From: Nocardia xishanensis NBRC 101358
GTDB lineage: Bacteria; Actinomycetota; Actinomycetes; Mycobacteriales; Mycobacteriaceae
Assembly: GCF_001613365.1 (NCBI RefSeq)
Contig: NZ_BDCF01000002.1
Coordinates: forward strand, 372,001-436,000
Reading direction: 5' to 3'
Length of the DNA: 64,000 nt
Every line of letters starts with the position of its first letter. The first letter of the stretch is position 1. The notes beneath the pieces were generated by a model. It had not been told where the DNA came from. It did not search any database and saw only the letters and a program-made list of their open reading frames with translations. Below, one piece after another: positions 47,701 to 53,120 of this stretch. The position numbers and the translations under genes are program-made.

Positions 47701-47921
47701 GATATCGGCGACGATTCCGCGAGATGCTGGGCGAACCAGATGCCCCGCTGGGCCGCGGTCAGTGGCAGAATGCCGGAGGATGGAAGTCGCGCGTATCCAT
47801 TGCCGTCGGAGCGCGGCCCGGAAACGTTACCCGAATCCGAGTCTTCGGAAGAACGGAATGGGCTGATCTCGGACCGTTTCGACCGGTCCCGACTGCCATC
47901 GATGCCACGCTTTCGGCCCAT
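29721..47921 (-). CDS. Five-module non-ribosomal peptide synthetase
   Basis: A 6,066-residue NRPS read as C1-A1-T1-E / C2-A2-T2 / C3-A3-T3 / C4-A4-T4 / C5-A5-T5-TE. Carrier serines lie at about 1037, 2577, 3649, 4713 and 5758. Condensation His motifs: HHIALDG (180), HHLVLDG (1713), HHVILDG (2793), HHIAGDG (3830), HHISCDG (4894). The E domain has HHLAVDAVSW (about 1222). The TE nucleophile is GWSLGG (5896). Pocket residues read by eye: A1 DAETVGEVT, A2 DASSAVHIW, A3 DAFSAAVIW, A4 DAMAMGLIA, A5 DMWSLGLVC; A1 may take a basic residue, the others are unassigned. C2 and C3 are DCL-like, yet module 2 has no E domain. An N-terminal C domain suggests acylated or transferred starter. GGAGG precedes the ATG. 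No MbtH or tailoring gene is nearby. Confidence 0.93.
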   Translation of the reverse strand: MGRKRGIDGSRDRSKRSEISPFRSSEDSDSGNVSGPRSDGNGYARLPSSGILPLTAAQRGIWFAQHLAESSPISVAQYVEIVGELDVELLAEACKTAGREFGSGYVRLIEVDGEPRQFIGQERGSEVSLIDLRRHADPIAAAHEIMVRDYSAPLDLLHDDLMVSRIFQVGASHFLWYQRAHHIALDGFAAVTMLHRITELYNAWVKSEEAPPCAAQDLEVVVEQDLAYRVSERFDNDRGYWSEHLAGAPPVVSLSGRTGKATIHPTLISSELPQDTAHLLESVVLGYGPSVTPTIVAAFAAYLARMTGSDEVLLSLPVSGRHSAVLRRSGGMVANVVPLRVRVAGRSVGELIAAVLSELTSALRRQRYRQEDIFRDMGIARDEAASFGPAVNLMMVDNEVVLGHTTGRLHVLTSGPTADLFVNIYPGAGKDSTHIDFQGNPNAYSPAELAGHHRRFLMFLHEFLAGGAEFPVDRLPLLEIQERSALLPVRGPSGVETRLLPDILSESAHRNRDACAITSAGQTMTYGELDTRSSQLARHLIALGCGPEAAVAIMLSRSVESVVATWAVAKCGAAFVQLDPEYPAKRIDHIIADSGATVAITIDALRGRLPQAMHHVVLDDPATLGECEAASGPISDDDRIRPLRPSNIAYITYTSGSTGNPKGVQVTHTGLANLVADRAATYGLGATSRVSYALSPSFDASLEQFLTCFANGSTLVVVPPEVTGGEPLTRLLADEHVTHLTLTPTMLATVDPGPATDLRVVVVGGDVCPPHVIERWTDSLSMYNEYGPTETTVTAAGAMLGPGRAHAVGGPIRGVSAMVLDRTLQPVPKGTAGELYLAGAGLARGYSRLPVDTAARFVADPYGDAGERMYRTGDIARWTGDDAEMTLELMGRSDFQVKIRGYRIEPGEIDAALTTHEDVDLAVTVPVRNNVGTTVLASYVVPVDGRRIDPLELQRFARDSLPPHMVPAVIVGLDSLPVNAFGKVDRRALPKPEFGTAPAGRAPATAREKTVARLFAEVLGVPQVGADDSFFALGGDSILSIRLVAWAKAEGLSFSTQDVFVHKTVAGLAATATEAVDTVELAELPGAGVGSMPLSPIMRAMLDRGHYDRFAQAALVQLPEGVDRAGLVRAVGALLDRHDMLRAVLRGGDSDDKYVEVLDREAVSPDAVLVDVRLDRRDATEVDRHLQEAADRLDPGNGVLVQAVWLRDRDGSRPDLMWLVIHHLAVDAVSWRIVLADLAQAWSQVSDGGEPHFAPLTTSFRRWAHGLVAQAPDRRSTELELWKDVLERGDELLGARRLLPDRDVGATAGRVHQRIPAAIAEAVVTTIPDRFHCGANDPLLAALVLALGAWRRRRGTAADGEVISLEGHGREERPVPGADLSATVGWFTTRFPVRIVWDDIDLDDALAGGPSAGLAIKQVKEQLRAVPDNGIGYQMLRWLDLQGSAELAGLPEPQISFNYLGRVGAGDRSGPWAPTTEFTALTATSDPAMALAAVLDINAIAEEGSDGLELDATWEFASQVLDADDVDELAGLWARALAALADHVRSDTTPGFTPSDFPLTAVSQDDIDIWLREYPSMTDVWPLTALQAGLLFHTIYDRDGDDGYIVQAALTFAGPVDAERMRRAAQVLIDRHDSLRTAFVESSDGPRQIVLRDTRFQWSESSVADIGDPGRRDEALRRLAKEAAAPFDPAHPPLVRFHLVHTGVDNFRLLVTNHHLVLDGWSMPLLIHELLALYASDGDTAELAPPRSYREYLRWLQTRDRDAAIAAWRKMLAGIDSPTRVAGAADRTATADAGEVGLNLDAATTAAILDLGRSHGVTANTALQVAWALLVAAMTGRSDVVFGNTLSQRPPQLPDIERMVGLLVNTLPVRVRLEPGETVGDLLVRVQSEQAAMLDHQYIGLAELQRAIGITDLFDTATVLESYPLGREMLARNLSDAGLRLVEIDAHDATPYPLSLQVTPPQAGRDGQPDADEPGTYTVTLKFATDRFDADDARTLLERFELLLKQIVGDPARKVAAISSCRDSERAELLSVGGEEPAAQLVLRDILWGTAGRYPDAVAVRCGGTTWTYRELERRADAFARVLAGRGARAESIVAVAVPRSAELVVAIWAVAKTGAAFLPLDPGNPAARIGELLSDSGTGLGVTTSAVAQQLPDTVDWMLLDAPASDAHDDLSGPAYTDRLSADHAAYAIYTSGSTGKPKAVYLSHRGLAGLVAAHADAFGVDADSRVLQVASPGFDAFLSELLLAHGSGACLVVAPPEVYGGADLEELLRSQRVSHAIITPSVLNTMDPSRTPSLTTLAVVGEATGPDTVYRWGHGRRLMNHYGPTECTIWATGSDALVPGEPVTIGGPIRGASAVVFDTWLRPVPVGVAGELYVGGPGLARGYIDRPGVTASRFVADPRSTRGERIYRTGDSVRWVRGPAGLALEYLGRCDQQVKIHGLRIEPGEIDAHIARHPDVASVATVAVQGPAGEPVLVSYVSSAPGSEVDVAAIGDDLAAGLPRYMNPTAIVRLEEMPRTPTGKIDRKALRQRAFAADATGGRAPSTPTEQLVAQLFAEVLHLDTVSADSNFFALGGDSIVSMRLVALARSAGLTFTPRDVFEAKTVAALAALAGRDAAPVIIEEPPRRPTADRTSDDPLVTLTAEDIDRLERQHHGLSGIWPLSPMQSGMYFDSTFDPDAGDNYTVQTMIGFSGAVDAERLRRAAQAVVDRHDILRAAFVETAAGPCQIVLEHAEIPFREIDLASGGDAESPADPESIAAADAAAGFDLSAPPLLRLTLIRLDAGSFRLLVTNHHVILDGWSMPLLMRELLDYYGSPAHIDSAGPAPSYRDYLSWLARQDSEASKAAWAQAFSDVDAPTRVSGESAAASGVSAAEIAVELAADRFAELRRVAAETAVTINTVVAAAWALNLRVSTGETDVIFGAAVSGRPPELPLVDRTLGMFLTTIPVRVPLEPTMTVRELLTGIQARHARMLEHHHIGLPEIHRSVGLPELFDTVVTFQSFPVDRTALQELVDSAGLRVDGLSGVDATPYPLSLAVEPKQSEDGEAQGLRIVLRFHEHAFDRDSACRILDRFVELLCRIAANADVRLGELPLDEEPGPSWPVRSAQAAIPDTLDRILAASAAAEPDAIAVRCGGAAMTYRQLDERSARLARILLRHGARRGQVVASVLPRSLAATVALWAVAKTGAALLPIDSILPSERIGFLLSNSKTALGLTDTPTRKHLPEGVDWLVLDTEQMLGALDSGPAAPITDAERGGPIRRDQTAYLSYTSGSTGTPKGVLVSHRGLAEIVAAQRRLLGVDKTSVVLQVASPSFDASVFEVLMAHGSRGRLVVSPADIYAGPELANLIRREGVSHAIVTPSALATVPCDGLDGLRVLAPAGEPVGPELVERWAPNRAMVNVYGPTECTIWATSGDPMAPGAAITIGRPIGTVAAVVLNTWLRPVPPGVAGELYLFGPGVADGYVARTGLTAARFVACPFGEPGQRMYATGDMVRSTANGEMEFLGRNDFQVKVRGTRIELGEIDAVLGARADVAYAVTVPRSDEGRPVLLVSYVVLAPGAEVSGEELRAALAEALPRYMVPSAVVVLDEVPLTPNGKLDRERLPVPVAVAREFRAPSPGLEELVARTFEQVLDVDQVGADDDFFALGGDSLSASLVVARIGAAMDVRVPVRSVFEAPTVAELAALAGTLSGGRRLPLLPGAHPDPVPLSLAQQRMWFLNRLDPDSAAYNIPVMLRLTGRLDTAALAAALADVMARHEVLRTIYPEVSGEPRQVVLDEPAVPVEPVRVPADAVPDVVGEFVRRGFDVTAGVPMRVGLFELDGGTGEFLLVLVVHHIAGDGQSMGPLARDVMAAYAARLAGRAPEWEPLAVQYADFAWWQRQMLGAEDDPASLMSAQLEFWRSTLAGAPDRLELPADRPRPAVASLSGSRVPVEIDARLHERLLALARSRGSSLFMVMHAALATVLARLGDSDDIVIGTPVAGRGEPALEDLVGMFVNTLALRTRVDTGESFAELLIRTRETDLLAFEHADVPFERIVEALSPERSAARHPLFQVALAFQNVSTGDMALPGVRVARVDVDTGATQFDLQLALSDSISNVGVAQGISGTMAYATDLFDEATAAAIVRRLVRVLEAVADDPAVVIGDIDWLEADERSALTSRVGAHTVAALEPSGLLPDVFASAVRDNGDGIAVVAGDATLSYAQLDERSSRLARVLIGLGAGPEHPVLVAAARSMDSVVAWWAVVKTGAAYVPVDPGYPAGRIAQMVSDSGATLGITVSSARAEVPDSVNWIVLDDPAVTARIEASASGTIGDEERTRPLRASNVAYVIFTSGSTGAPKGVAVTHSGIAEFVSGWRAHSELRNTSRVLHFASPSFDAALMEILIAVSRAAVLVVAPTGIYGGGELAELLRVQRVTHAFLTPAALASVDPAGLDDLRLVMSGGEEVPADLVSRWTGTDIAGARTFQVLYGPTEATIAATAAGALRPDDRPTIGAPLPGTQALVLDTRLQPVPVGVAGELYLAGPALARGYLNRAATNAERFVAHPFGETGRRMYRTGDVVRWNADGSLEFLGRNDSQVKIRGYRVELGEIDAVLSARADVAYAVTVARRDDTGQVMLVSYAVPETGAGLSGEQLRASLAEVLPSYLVPAAVMILDAIPLSPNGKLDRAALPAPVVQAKRFRAPESPVQEIVAGVFADVLGIDGPVGADDDFFELGGNSLVAIRLAARIGAALDATILASMIFEAPTVARLAAYAESRADTGRVALTAQQRPQRIPLSYAQQRMWFLNQLEPGSAAYSIPIVLRLSGELNFDALRAAVEDVLNRHEVLRTVYPYGAGEPSQVVLPAAGAIAPETVISIAEQELPEALSAFVSTVFDLTVEAPVRVRLFGLGPTEWVLAVVVHHISCDGSSLGPLARDMMIAYAARLAGETPNLPPLPVQYADYAIWQRTVLGTEDDPDSLLRAQIDYWTAELAELPALLELPTDRPRPPVQTHAGASVPITVDPDLHAGLQRVARAHNTTLFMVFHAGLAATLARLAGTDDIAIGTPYAGRGEPELDDLVGMFVNTLVLRTRLTQGMTFSQLLEHVRGTDLAAFGHADVPFERLVQELNPARSHAHHPLFQVMLAFQNIGMAEFELPGLSASAVTADTDTALFDLQISVSDSYDSAGTPAGVGGAVTYASDLFDETTVTMIVDRLLRLLGALVTDPAQPVREVDLLSTEEREAVLTQWNSTDHRLPLDETPPSVFAGSVRAYADRPAVVSGEQSLTYAEFSSRVYRLARWLISRGVRPESLVALRMRRSLDQVTAMYAVHAAGGGYVPVDPDLPADRIAYMLSVAAPVLELSSLDGLELSGFDDAPVTDADRLAPLRPHNVAYLLFTSGSTGRPKGVAVSHSSMLNQVRWISGLCALTPNDVVLHKSPATFDMSVWELFATLAVGARMVIARADGHADPAYLAETIAAQRVTVTAFVPSMLAVFVDAAPARSLDSVRTLLVGGEAFGPEVVAAVRRTMPGVELHNLYGPTEFAVCATAHRVTEADSGNIPMGTPVWNARAYVLDHRLRPVPPGVAGELYLAGAQLARGYRSRPGLTAERFVPDPYGDGSRLYRTGDLVRWRHTGGLEYLGRTDFQVKLRGLRIELGEIEAVLAEYPGIARAIAVVRSTGAVEHLVGYLVPAAGATVEAAAVLAHAATELPEYMMPTTVVVLDTMPLTPSGKLDLTRLPEPVLAVGEFREPSSWLEEAVARIFGAVLGVDRVGADDDFYALGGNSLKSVQVVNELRKELGYEVPIAWMLSDPCPADLANRIKSGMCSDDAVDRTDHGFDVLLPIRTGGERPPLFCIHPAAGLSWCYRTLDRYLSDGRPIYGLQAPQIGGEVPGPTSIEEMARRYFEEIRTVQPHGPYHLLGWSLGGVIAHAVAVEMRAAGEQVALLALLDAEADGVEEPAFPAVTAGELISNLGPVLGVDFVSADATAEEAAELIERHLGSSLGIDAARIERLTDAYNQAIRAVSVWRPAVLDTDMLYFTATRERRSDAAGHEGWAPVVRGQISAFDIDATHLAMTEPGAMAQIARIIDARLE

Positions 47922-48495
47922 TTCGACCTCCGACGATATCGTTGATTTCAGGAGCTCAGTTTTATTGCCGTAAGGTTGCCTACATCGAATTGTTAGGAGT
48001 TTGCAACATAGTTACGACAACCGGAATACGTGCTCAGGAAAATCACGGCGATCGGCAACCGATCGCCAACGGCGTTCTCGCCGGTCGGACGTCTCCGTCA
48101 TCCGCCCGTTGTCAGGTCACCTGCGGCGCAACGCCCAGGGACCGAGGTCACAGTTATGGATACGACGCACCATCTCGCAGCAAATATAGCGCACACACTT
48201 GCAACTTAGTCAAGGTGCCCGTAACCTGGCACGGGTTGTCGATCAAGCAGTGCTCGTGGCCGTATCAATAGCTCAGCAATACGTTAGCTAACACTTGCCC
48301 TGGAGCCGTTGACAGGCTTCCCACAGTTCCCCCGCTCCGCGGTCGGCCCGGAACCACCCGGCCAACCGCGCGAGCTTTTTCGAATACTCCAGCTATTCCC
48401 GGGACCGGCCCGGAGGTCTCGTTTTGGCCGACGTTTCAGTGGCCGCCGAATTCTCGCTGCGAAATACCCGCTTGCCCGGGCAAGCGAAATGTAAG
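47922..48495. other. Upstream region of the NRPS
   Basis: About 570 bp without a gene and clearly more AT-rich than its surroundings. Two weak IdeR/DtxR-like sequences are seen: TAAGGTTGCCTAC near 47970 and the palindrome GTTAGCTAAC at 48283-48292. Neither fits the 19-bp iron box fully. The region must hold the NRPS promoter. Confidence 0.4.
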
Positions 48496-49161
48496 TCAGC
48501 GGAGCACAGGCAGGCCCTGAACGAGTGCCGCGCGTATCCGGAACATGTCGAGTTGGCCGCTCTCGCCGAAATATTCGGGGCGTACGGTATCGGACCGGCT
48601 TTCGATCGGGTGGTCGGCGCCGAGGTAAGAATTGCCGGAAGCGCCGATCCGCCTGGGCACACGGACATCATCGAAGTAGATCGCGCCTCGGTCACAGTCC
48701 TCCAGCCACGCCTGAGCGAAGACCGACTTCTTCACGACCAAGTGACCAGCATCCGTCAACGCTGTCGCGAGCAGCTGGTCTACGTGCAGCGCGCCGCCGA
48801 TGAAAAGGCAACTGTCCCATAGGCAGATCAGATCGCGCGCCTTCATCGAACCGGTGACATAGAGCGAGGTGTAGATGTCCATGTTGAGGAAGCTGACCGG
48901 GCCGTCGACAGTCAGGTTGCCGTCGACGACGTAGACGGTGTCCTCGTCTTCGCCGGGGCCGTTGCCCAGCACGAGCGGGCCATCGACCACGATGTCGCCG
49001 GTGTGTACGTAGAAGCGCTGGGGTTCGTCGCCGAACAGGTCCTCCAGGTACACACTGTCATCGCTCGCCTCGCCGATGTCGTAGCGTTGTATCGCCTGCG
49101 CCAACGGCATCGGCTTCCAGTCGCCGGGCATCCCATCGAAAAACATTCTCAGCCAATCCAA
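48496..49161 (-). CDS. Beta-repeat protein of unknown function
   Basis: A 221-residue acidic protein. It starts at TTG 49161; ATG at 49146 (MFFDGMPGDW) is an alternative and neither has a strong ribosome site. The middle is a ladder of short beta strands: YVHTGDIVVDGPLVLG, VYVVDGNLTVDGPVSFLN, YTSLYVTGSMKARDLI, LFIGGALHVDQLL, GHLVVKKSVFAQAWLE. This pattern of strand plus turn suggests a right-handed beta-helix or bactofilin-like fold. Similar proteins occur beside polymorphic toxins as possible immunity proteins, but I cannot name a family. Confidence 0.55.
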   Translation of the reverse strand: MDWLRMFFDGMPGDWKPMPLAQAIQRYDIGEASDDSVYLEDLFGDEPQRFYVHTGDIVVDGPLVLGNGPGEDEDTVYVVDGNLTVDGPVSFLNMDIYTSLYVTGSMKARDLICLWDSCLFIGGALHVDQLLATALTDAGHLVVKKSVFAQAWLEDCDRGAIYFDDVRVPRRIGASGNSYLGADHPIESRSDTVRPEYFGESGQLDMFRIRAALVQGLPVLR

Positions 49162-49610
49162 ATCGGTCGGTCAGTGAAAACCTCTGGCGCGCAATGTACT
49201 CCAGAAGCAAGGTCGGCCCTCGGGCGCACTCGCTGGACCGTGTCCAGGCACTTCGCCGTCTCCAAGAGAGTCGCGCCATCATCTCCACGTGTACGAGCCA
49301 CAGCCGAGAGGAGGCGCCGGACGTTGTGTGCGACGAGCTTGTGCCCGTCGGCAATCACGACCGGTTCACAGCGGCGAGGGCTGCTCCCGGCGAAAGCAGA
49401 TCGTTCGGAGTCACCGTTGGTGAGGTCGGCGGTACCCTCGGCATCATTTCGGCCCGACGGCCGTCAGCCGCGTCACCCGGTTAGATTTTGTCGCCGGGGA
49501 TGCTGAGCGGAGCGCATCCAAAGAAGGGTGTTCTCCGCTGCCGAAACCAGGGCGCGATTTGGGGCAAACGCCTCATGCGACCACGGAGGCGGCGGACCGA
49601 TGATCAGGGC
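49162..49610. other. Intergenic region
   Basis: No supported gene. A 69-codon minus frame at 49149-49358 has reasonable composition (MIADGHKLVAHNVRRLLSAV) but no ribosome site or known match. The stretch before 49611 has only a weak AGGGC site. Confidence 0.35.
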
Positions 49611-51389
49611 ATGACGAAACGAGTTCAGGCATCACGCAGATCACCGGTCATGACCGAATGGACATTCGAATCACCGCCTGTCGAGCGGTTCGATACGTGC
49701 ACTTCAGATCACGCAGCTGGAGCGCCGGGCGGCGGGCGAGTCGATGCGGTCGACGTAAGCCGGCGTGTCGGGGCGCGGCAGATCCTCCAGGAGCTGTCGT
49801 TGTCGATCGAACCGGGCGAGTTGGTCGCCATTGCCGGCGGCAGTGGAGCAGGAAAGAGCACACTGCTGGAGATCCTCGCGGGACTGCGGCCACCGTCTGC
49901 CGGGGAGGTTCGGCATGACGGCGTCGTTCGAGGGGCCCGAGCCGGCGCCGATTCCCGTATCGGCTACGTGCCCCAGGAGGACATCATCCACCTCGAGATG
50001 CCGCTGCGCCGCACGCTGCGCTACGCGGCGCGGCTGCGGCTGCCCGCGGGCACATCGGCGGCCGAGGCGGACCGGGTGGTCGAAGAGACCATGCGTGATC
50101 TCGACCTGGCCGATCGGGCCGAGGTGCCGGTCCGTGCGCTCTCCGGCGGCCAGCGCAAGCGGGCCAGTATCGCCGTGGAGCTACTGACCCGGCCACACCT
50201 CTTCTTCCTCGATGAACCCACCTCCGGGCTCGATCCGTCGACCGCGGCCGACGTGATGCGCCTGCTGCGCCGACTCAGCCAACGCGGGGTCACAGTCGTC
50301 CTGACGACGCATGAGCCGGCCGGCATCGACCGGTGTGACCGGGTGGCATTCCTGGCACGCGACGGCCACCTGGCCTTCACCGGCAGCCCGGCCGAAGCTC
50401 GGCGCTACTTCGGCGTGCAGGATCTCGCCGAGGTGTACGAGCGGCTGGCTCGTGAGCACACCCCTCAGATCTGGGCGAAGCGATTCGCGGACAGCGGTGG
50501 GAAGCCGAAAGTGCCTGGCTCGGCTCTACTGCCCGACCCTGCCACCCGTTCGGACGTGAAGCGCACGGGCACGGTCCGGCAATGGTGGCTGCTCACACGA
50601 CGCAATATCGACGTTCTCCTTCGCAACCGGCTGACCCTGGCGGTCCTGCTCGGGTCGCCGGTGCTGGTCACCGCGATGATGGCGACGCTGTTCAAGCGCG
50701 GCGCGTTCGATCCGCGTAGCGAAGCAGCCGACCTCGGCCCGGCCCAGATCGTGTTCTGGATCGCATTCGCGGGCTTCTTCTTCGGCCTTACCTACGGCCT
50801 GCTCCAGATCGTCGGGGAGATGGCCGTCTTCCGGCGGGAGCGCCTGGCCGGACTCAGCGTGGGCGCCTACGTGACGTCCAAGATGACAGCGCTGCTTCCG
50901 GTGCTGGCTGGAGTGAGCGCGGTGCTCCTCGGTGTGCTGCGAGCGCTCGGTCGGCTCCCCGCCGTTGGATGGGACGTGTCCGCCGTCCTGTTCGTGACGA
51001 TTGTGATCGAGGCGACCTCGGCACTGGCCCTCGGATTGCTCGCCTCGGCCGCGGTCTCCAACGCCGCGCAGGCCGCCCTCGCCCTGCCGATGCTCTGCTT
51101 CCCTCAGGTCCTGTTCGGTGGCGCCATAGTCCCCGTCGACGAGATGGCCTTCCCGGGACGCCTGATGAGTCTCGGCCTAGCCAACCGCCACGCGTTCGAA
51201 GCGCTGGGTCGCGACCTGGATCTCGACCGGTACACCGCCACGCTGCCTGCCATGTCCGCCTACGGCGACACCTTCCACGGAGGCACCGGCGCCAGCCTCT
51301 TCGCGCTCGCCTCGTTTGCCGTTGGCCTCGTGCTGGCCACGATATGGGTCTTGGACCGGCGGTCCCGGCCCAGCGCATCCGGGCGATGA
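49611..51389 (+). CDS. ABCG-like ABC transporter (ATPase fused to ABC-2 permease)
   Basis: A 592-residue protein with ATPase first, membrane domain second. ATPase: Walker A GGSGAGKST, Q-loop YVPQEDIIHLEM, signature LSGGQRKR, Walker B LFFLDEPTSGLD, H-loop TTHEPA. This order and ALSGGQRKRASIAVELL are typical of the ABCG/White-like group. The C-terminal ~250 residues hold six transmembrane helices of ABC-2 type. Probable homodimeric exporter or lipid/drug pump. ATG 49611 is chosen; 49650 is an alternative start, and an upstream frame from 49488 is Arg-rich and unlikely. Confidence 0.85.
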   Translation: MTKRVQASRRSPVMTEWTFESPPVERFDTCTSDHAAGAPGGGRVDAVDVSRRVGARQILQELSLSIEPGELVAIAGGSGAGKSTLLEILAGLRPPSAGEVRHDGVVRGARAGADSRIGYVPQEDIIHLEMPLRRTLRYAARLRLPAGTSAAEADRVVEETMRDLDLADRAEVPVRALSGGQRKRASIAVELLTRPHLFFLDEPTSGLDPSTAADVMRLLRRLSQRGVTVVLTTHEPAGIDRCDRVAFLARDGHLAFTGSPAEARRYFGVQDLAEVYERLAREHTPQIWAKRFADSGGKPKVPGSALLPDPATRSDVKRTGTVRQWWLLTRRNIDVLLRNRLTLAVLLGSPVLVTAMMATLFKRGAFDPRSEAADLGPAQIVFWIAFAGFFFGLTYGLLQIVGEMAVFRRERLAGLSVGAYVTSKMTALLPVLAGVSAVLLGVLRALGRLPAVGWDVSAVLFVTIVIEATSALALGLLASAAVSNAAQAALALPMLCFPQVLFGGAIVPVDEMAFPGRLMSLGLANRHAFEALGRDLDLDRYTATLPAMSAYGDTFHGGTGASLFALASFAVGLVLATIWVLDRRSRPSASGR

Positions 51390-51458
51390 AGGCACACGCA
51401 GTCGGTCCCGCCGGATGTCTGACCAGATGTCGGCGGGACCTGGCGCGCAGCGGATGCT

Positions 51459-53066
51459 TCAATTTCCCACGGCCGCATTCCCCTGGAATCCCGCCAGACC
51501 CCGGTCGATCGCGGCGAGAGTGGCCTGTGTGCGGTTGTTGACGCCGAGCTTGGCGTAGACGCGTTCGACGTGGTTGCGTGCCGTTTTCTCGGCGATGAAC
51601 AGTTCGGCGGCGATTTCCCGGTTCGATCGGCCCTGCGCGACCAGTCGCAGGATCTCGACCTCGCGGTCGGTCAGCCCGGCCGGCCATGGCGTCCGCCGCG
51701 AGACCCGCGGACCGGCCACCGCAAGCACGGCCGCGGCCGACTCGGCGTCGAAGCGTCCGGCTCGCGCCTCCTTTCGCAACCGATCGGCAGCGCCGCGAGG
51801 ATCGAGCGGCGGCCGGTCGGGACGCGGCTCGAGCAGTCGCTGATAAGCCTCCGCCGCGGCAAGCAGCCGGTCCCGCGCGGTCAACTCCGCGCCGGAGATC
51901 CCCCGGGGAAAGCCGGACCCGTCGATCCGTTCCCGGTGCTTCATCGCGATGGGTACCACCGACTCCAAGCCGTTGACTCGGCTCAGTATCCGGCCGGTGA
52001 GATCCGGATACATCCGTACCCGTTCCCATTCGGCCGTGGTGAGCGGCCCCTTCTTCTCCCAGATCCGGTTGGACACTCCCATTTTGCCGAGGCCGTGCAC
52101 TAGCCCGGCACGGTAGAGAAGCGTGATGTCCGACGGCGACATGCCCAGGTGCCGAGCTGCTCCGGCCGCCAGATTCGCGACGCCACGCGAATGCCCCAGA
52201 GTGAATGGACATTTGAGATCGGCGAAATCAGCCATGGCCTCGAGCAATTCGTCGCTCTCCTCGACCGTGAGGGTTCGATCACGATCCGGCGCTTGGGCCA
52301 ACGCTGTGGTCCAGACGTCGATTTCGAGCAACCCGTCCACGATCGCCGCCGCGTCACGATCGAACACCGCCGCAACGGCTGGGCTGAACTGGCTGCCGCG
52401 CCGAGAACGGAGAACATGCTTCGCATGCTCGAGCCCACCCGTCCGCAGGTGCACCTCGATGACGTCTGCGACGTGCGCGATGTGGATCTCGACCGGGATA
52501 TCTTCTCCGCGAGAACCTTTGGGCAACCCCCGGCCGTCCCAGCGTTCGAAGACGTAGGCCAGCGCCTTGCCGACCTGCTCGTCCAAGCCCATCCGATCGG
52601 AGAGAACCCCGGCGGAACTGCAATGCGACTGGATCAGTGTCGCGACCTGGCCGCGAGCCGTGACCAGAAAGGCGGTGGCACGGATGCCGCGCTCCCAGCC
52701 CGGCAATCCGCGTCCGACATGACTCATCATCAGCCGCAGAAACGGCAGGCCGGTCGTGTCCACCGTGTAGGTGTCTGCCCGGAAGGCGATGTCGTCGCCG
52801 AAGAGCGCCGAGAGTTCGTGGGAGTCGGCGTGACAACCGATCCACCCGACCAGATTGGCGTAGTACACGGTCGCCCGCTGTTGCGGGTCGAGCCCCATCC
52901 GCTCGGCGATCCGCGTCGCGATCAAGGACGACCGAAGCATGTGTTCCATCGGCTGACCCAGACCGAGGTCGATCGCAAGCGATATCGCGGCCAGCAGTTC
53001 GGCCCTGCTCAGACCCTTTCCCGAGCCGGGCAGCGTCCCGTGCGCGTGCATCTTTCCATTGTCCAC
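51459..53066 (-). CDS. HD-GYP-like / LuxR hybrid regulator
   Basis: A 535-residue cytosolic protein. Residues 60-210 resemble a degenerate HD-GYP half ([17 protein letters not shown] at 174-190). Residues 285-410 form a second half: [30 protein letters not shown] (316-335), [14 protein letters not shown] (376-389). The expected HD of the metal site reads HG (His324-Gly325), so cyclic-di-GMP hydrolysis may be lost. Residues 464-525 are a LuxR/GerE helix-turn-helix ([20 protein letters not shown]). It probably senses a nucleotide or ligand through the HD region and regulates transcription. Confidence 0.8.
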   Translation of the reverse strand: MDNGKMHAHGTLPGSGKGLSRAELLAAISLAIDLGLGQPMEHMLRSSLIATRIAERMGLDPQQRATVYYANLVGWIGCHADSHELSALFGDDIAFRADTYTVDTTGLPFLRLMMSHVGRGLPGWERGIRATAFLVTARGQVATLIQSHCSSAGVLSDRMGLDEQVGKALAYVFERWDGRGLPKGSRGEDIPVEIHIAHVADVIEVHLRTGGLEHAKHVLRSRRGSQFSPAVAAVFDRDAAAIVDGLLEIDVWTTALAQAPDRDRTLTVEESDELLEAMADFADLKCPFTLGHSRGVANLAAGAARHLGMSPSDITLLYRAGLVHGLGKMGVSNRIWEKKGPLTTAEWERVRMYPDLTGRILSRVNGLESVVPIAMKHRERIDGSGFPRGISGAELTARDRLLAAAEAYQRLLEPRPDRPPLDPRGAADRLRKEARAGRFDAESAAAVLAVAGPRVSRRTPWPAGLTDREVEILRLVAQGRSNREIAAELFIAEKTARNHVERVYAKLGVNNRTQATLAAIDRGLAGFQGNAAVGN

Positions 53067-53120
53067 CCGAACAAACGGCCATCTCGGCGAAAGACGAGAC
53101 AGCGGCCTGATCTTCGGATT

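Noticed and set aside
49149-49358. 69-codon minus frame before the ABCG-like gene
   Set aside because: Plausible composition but no ribosome site or known family.
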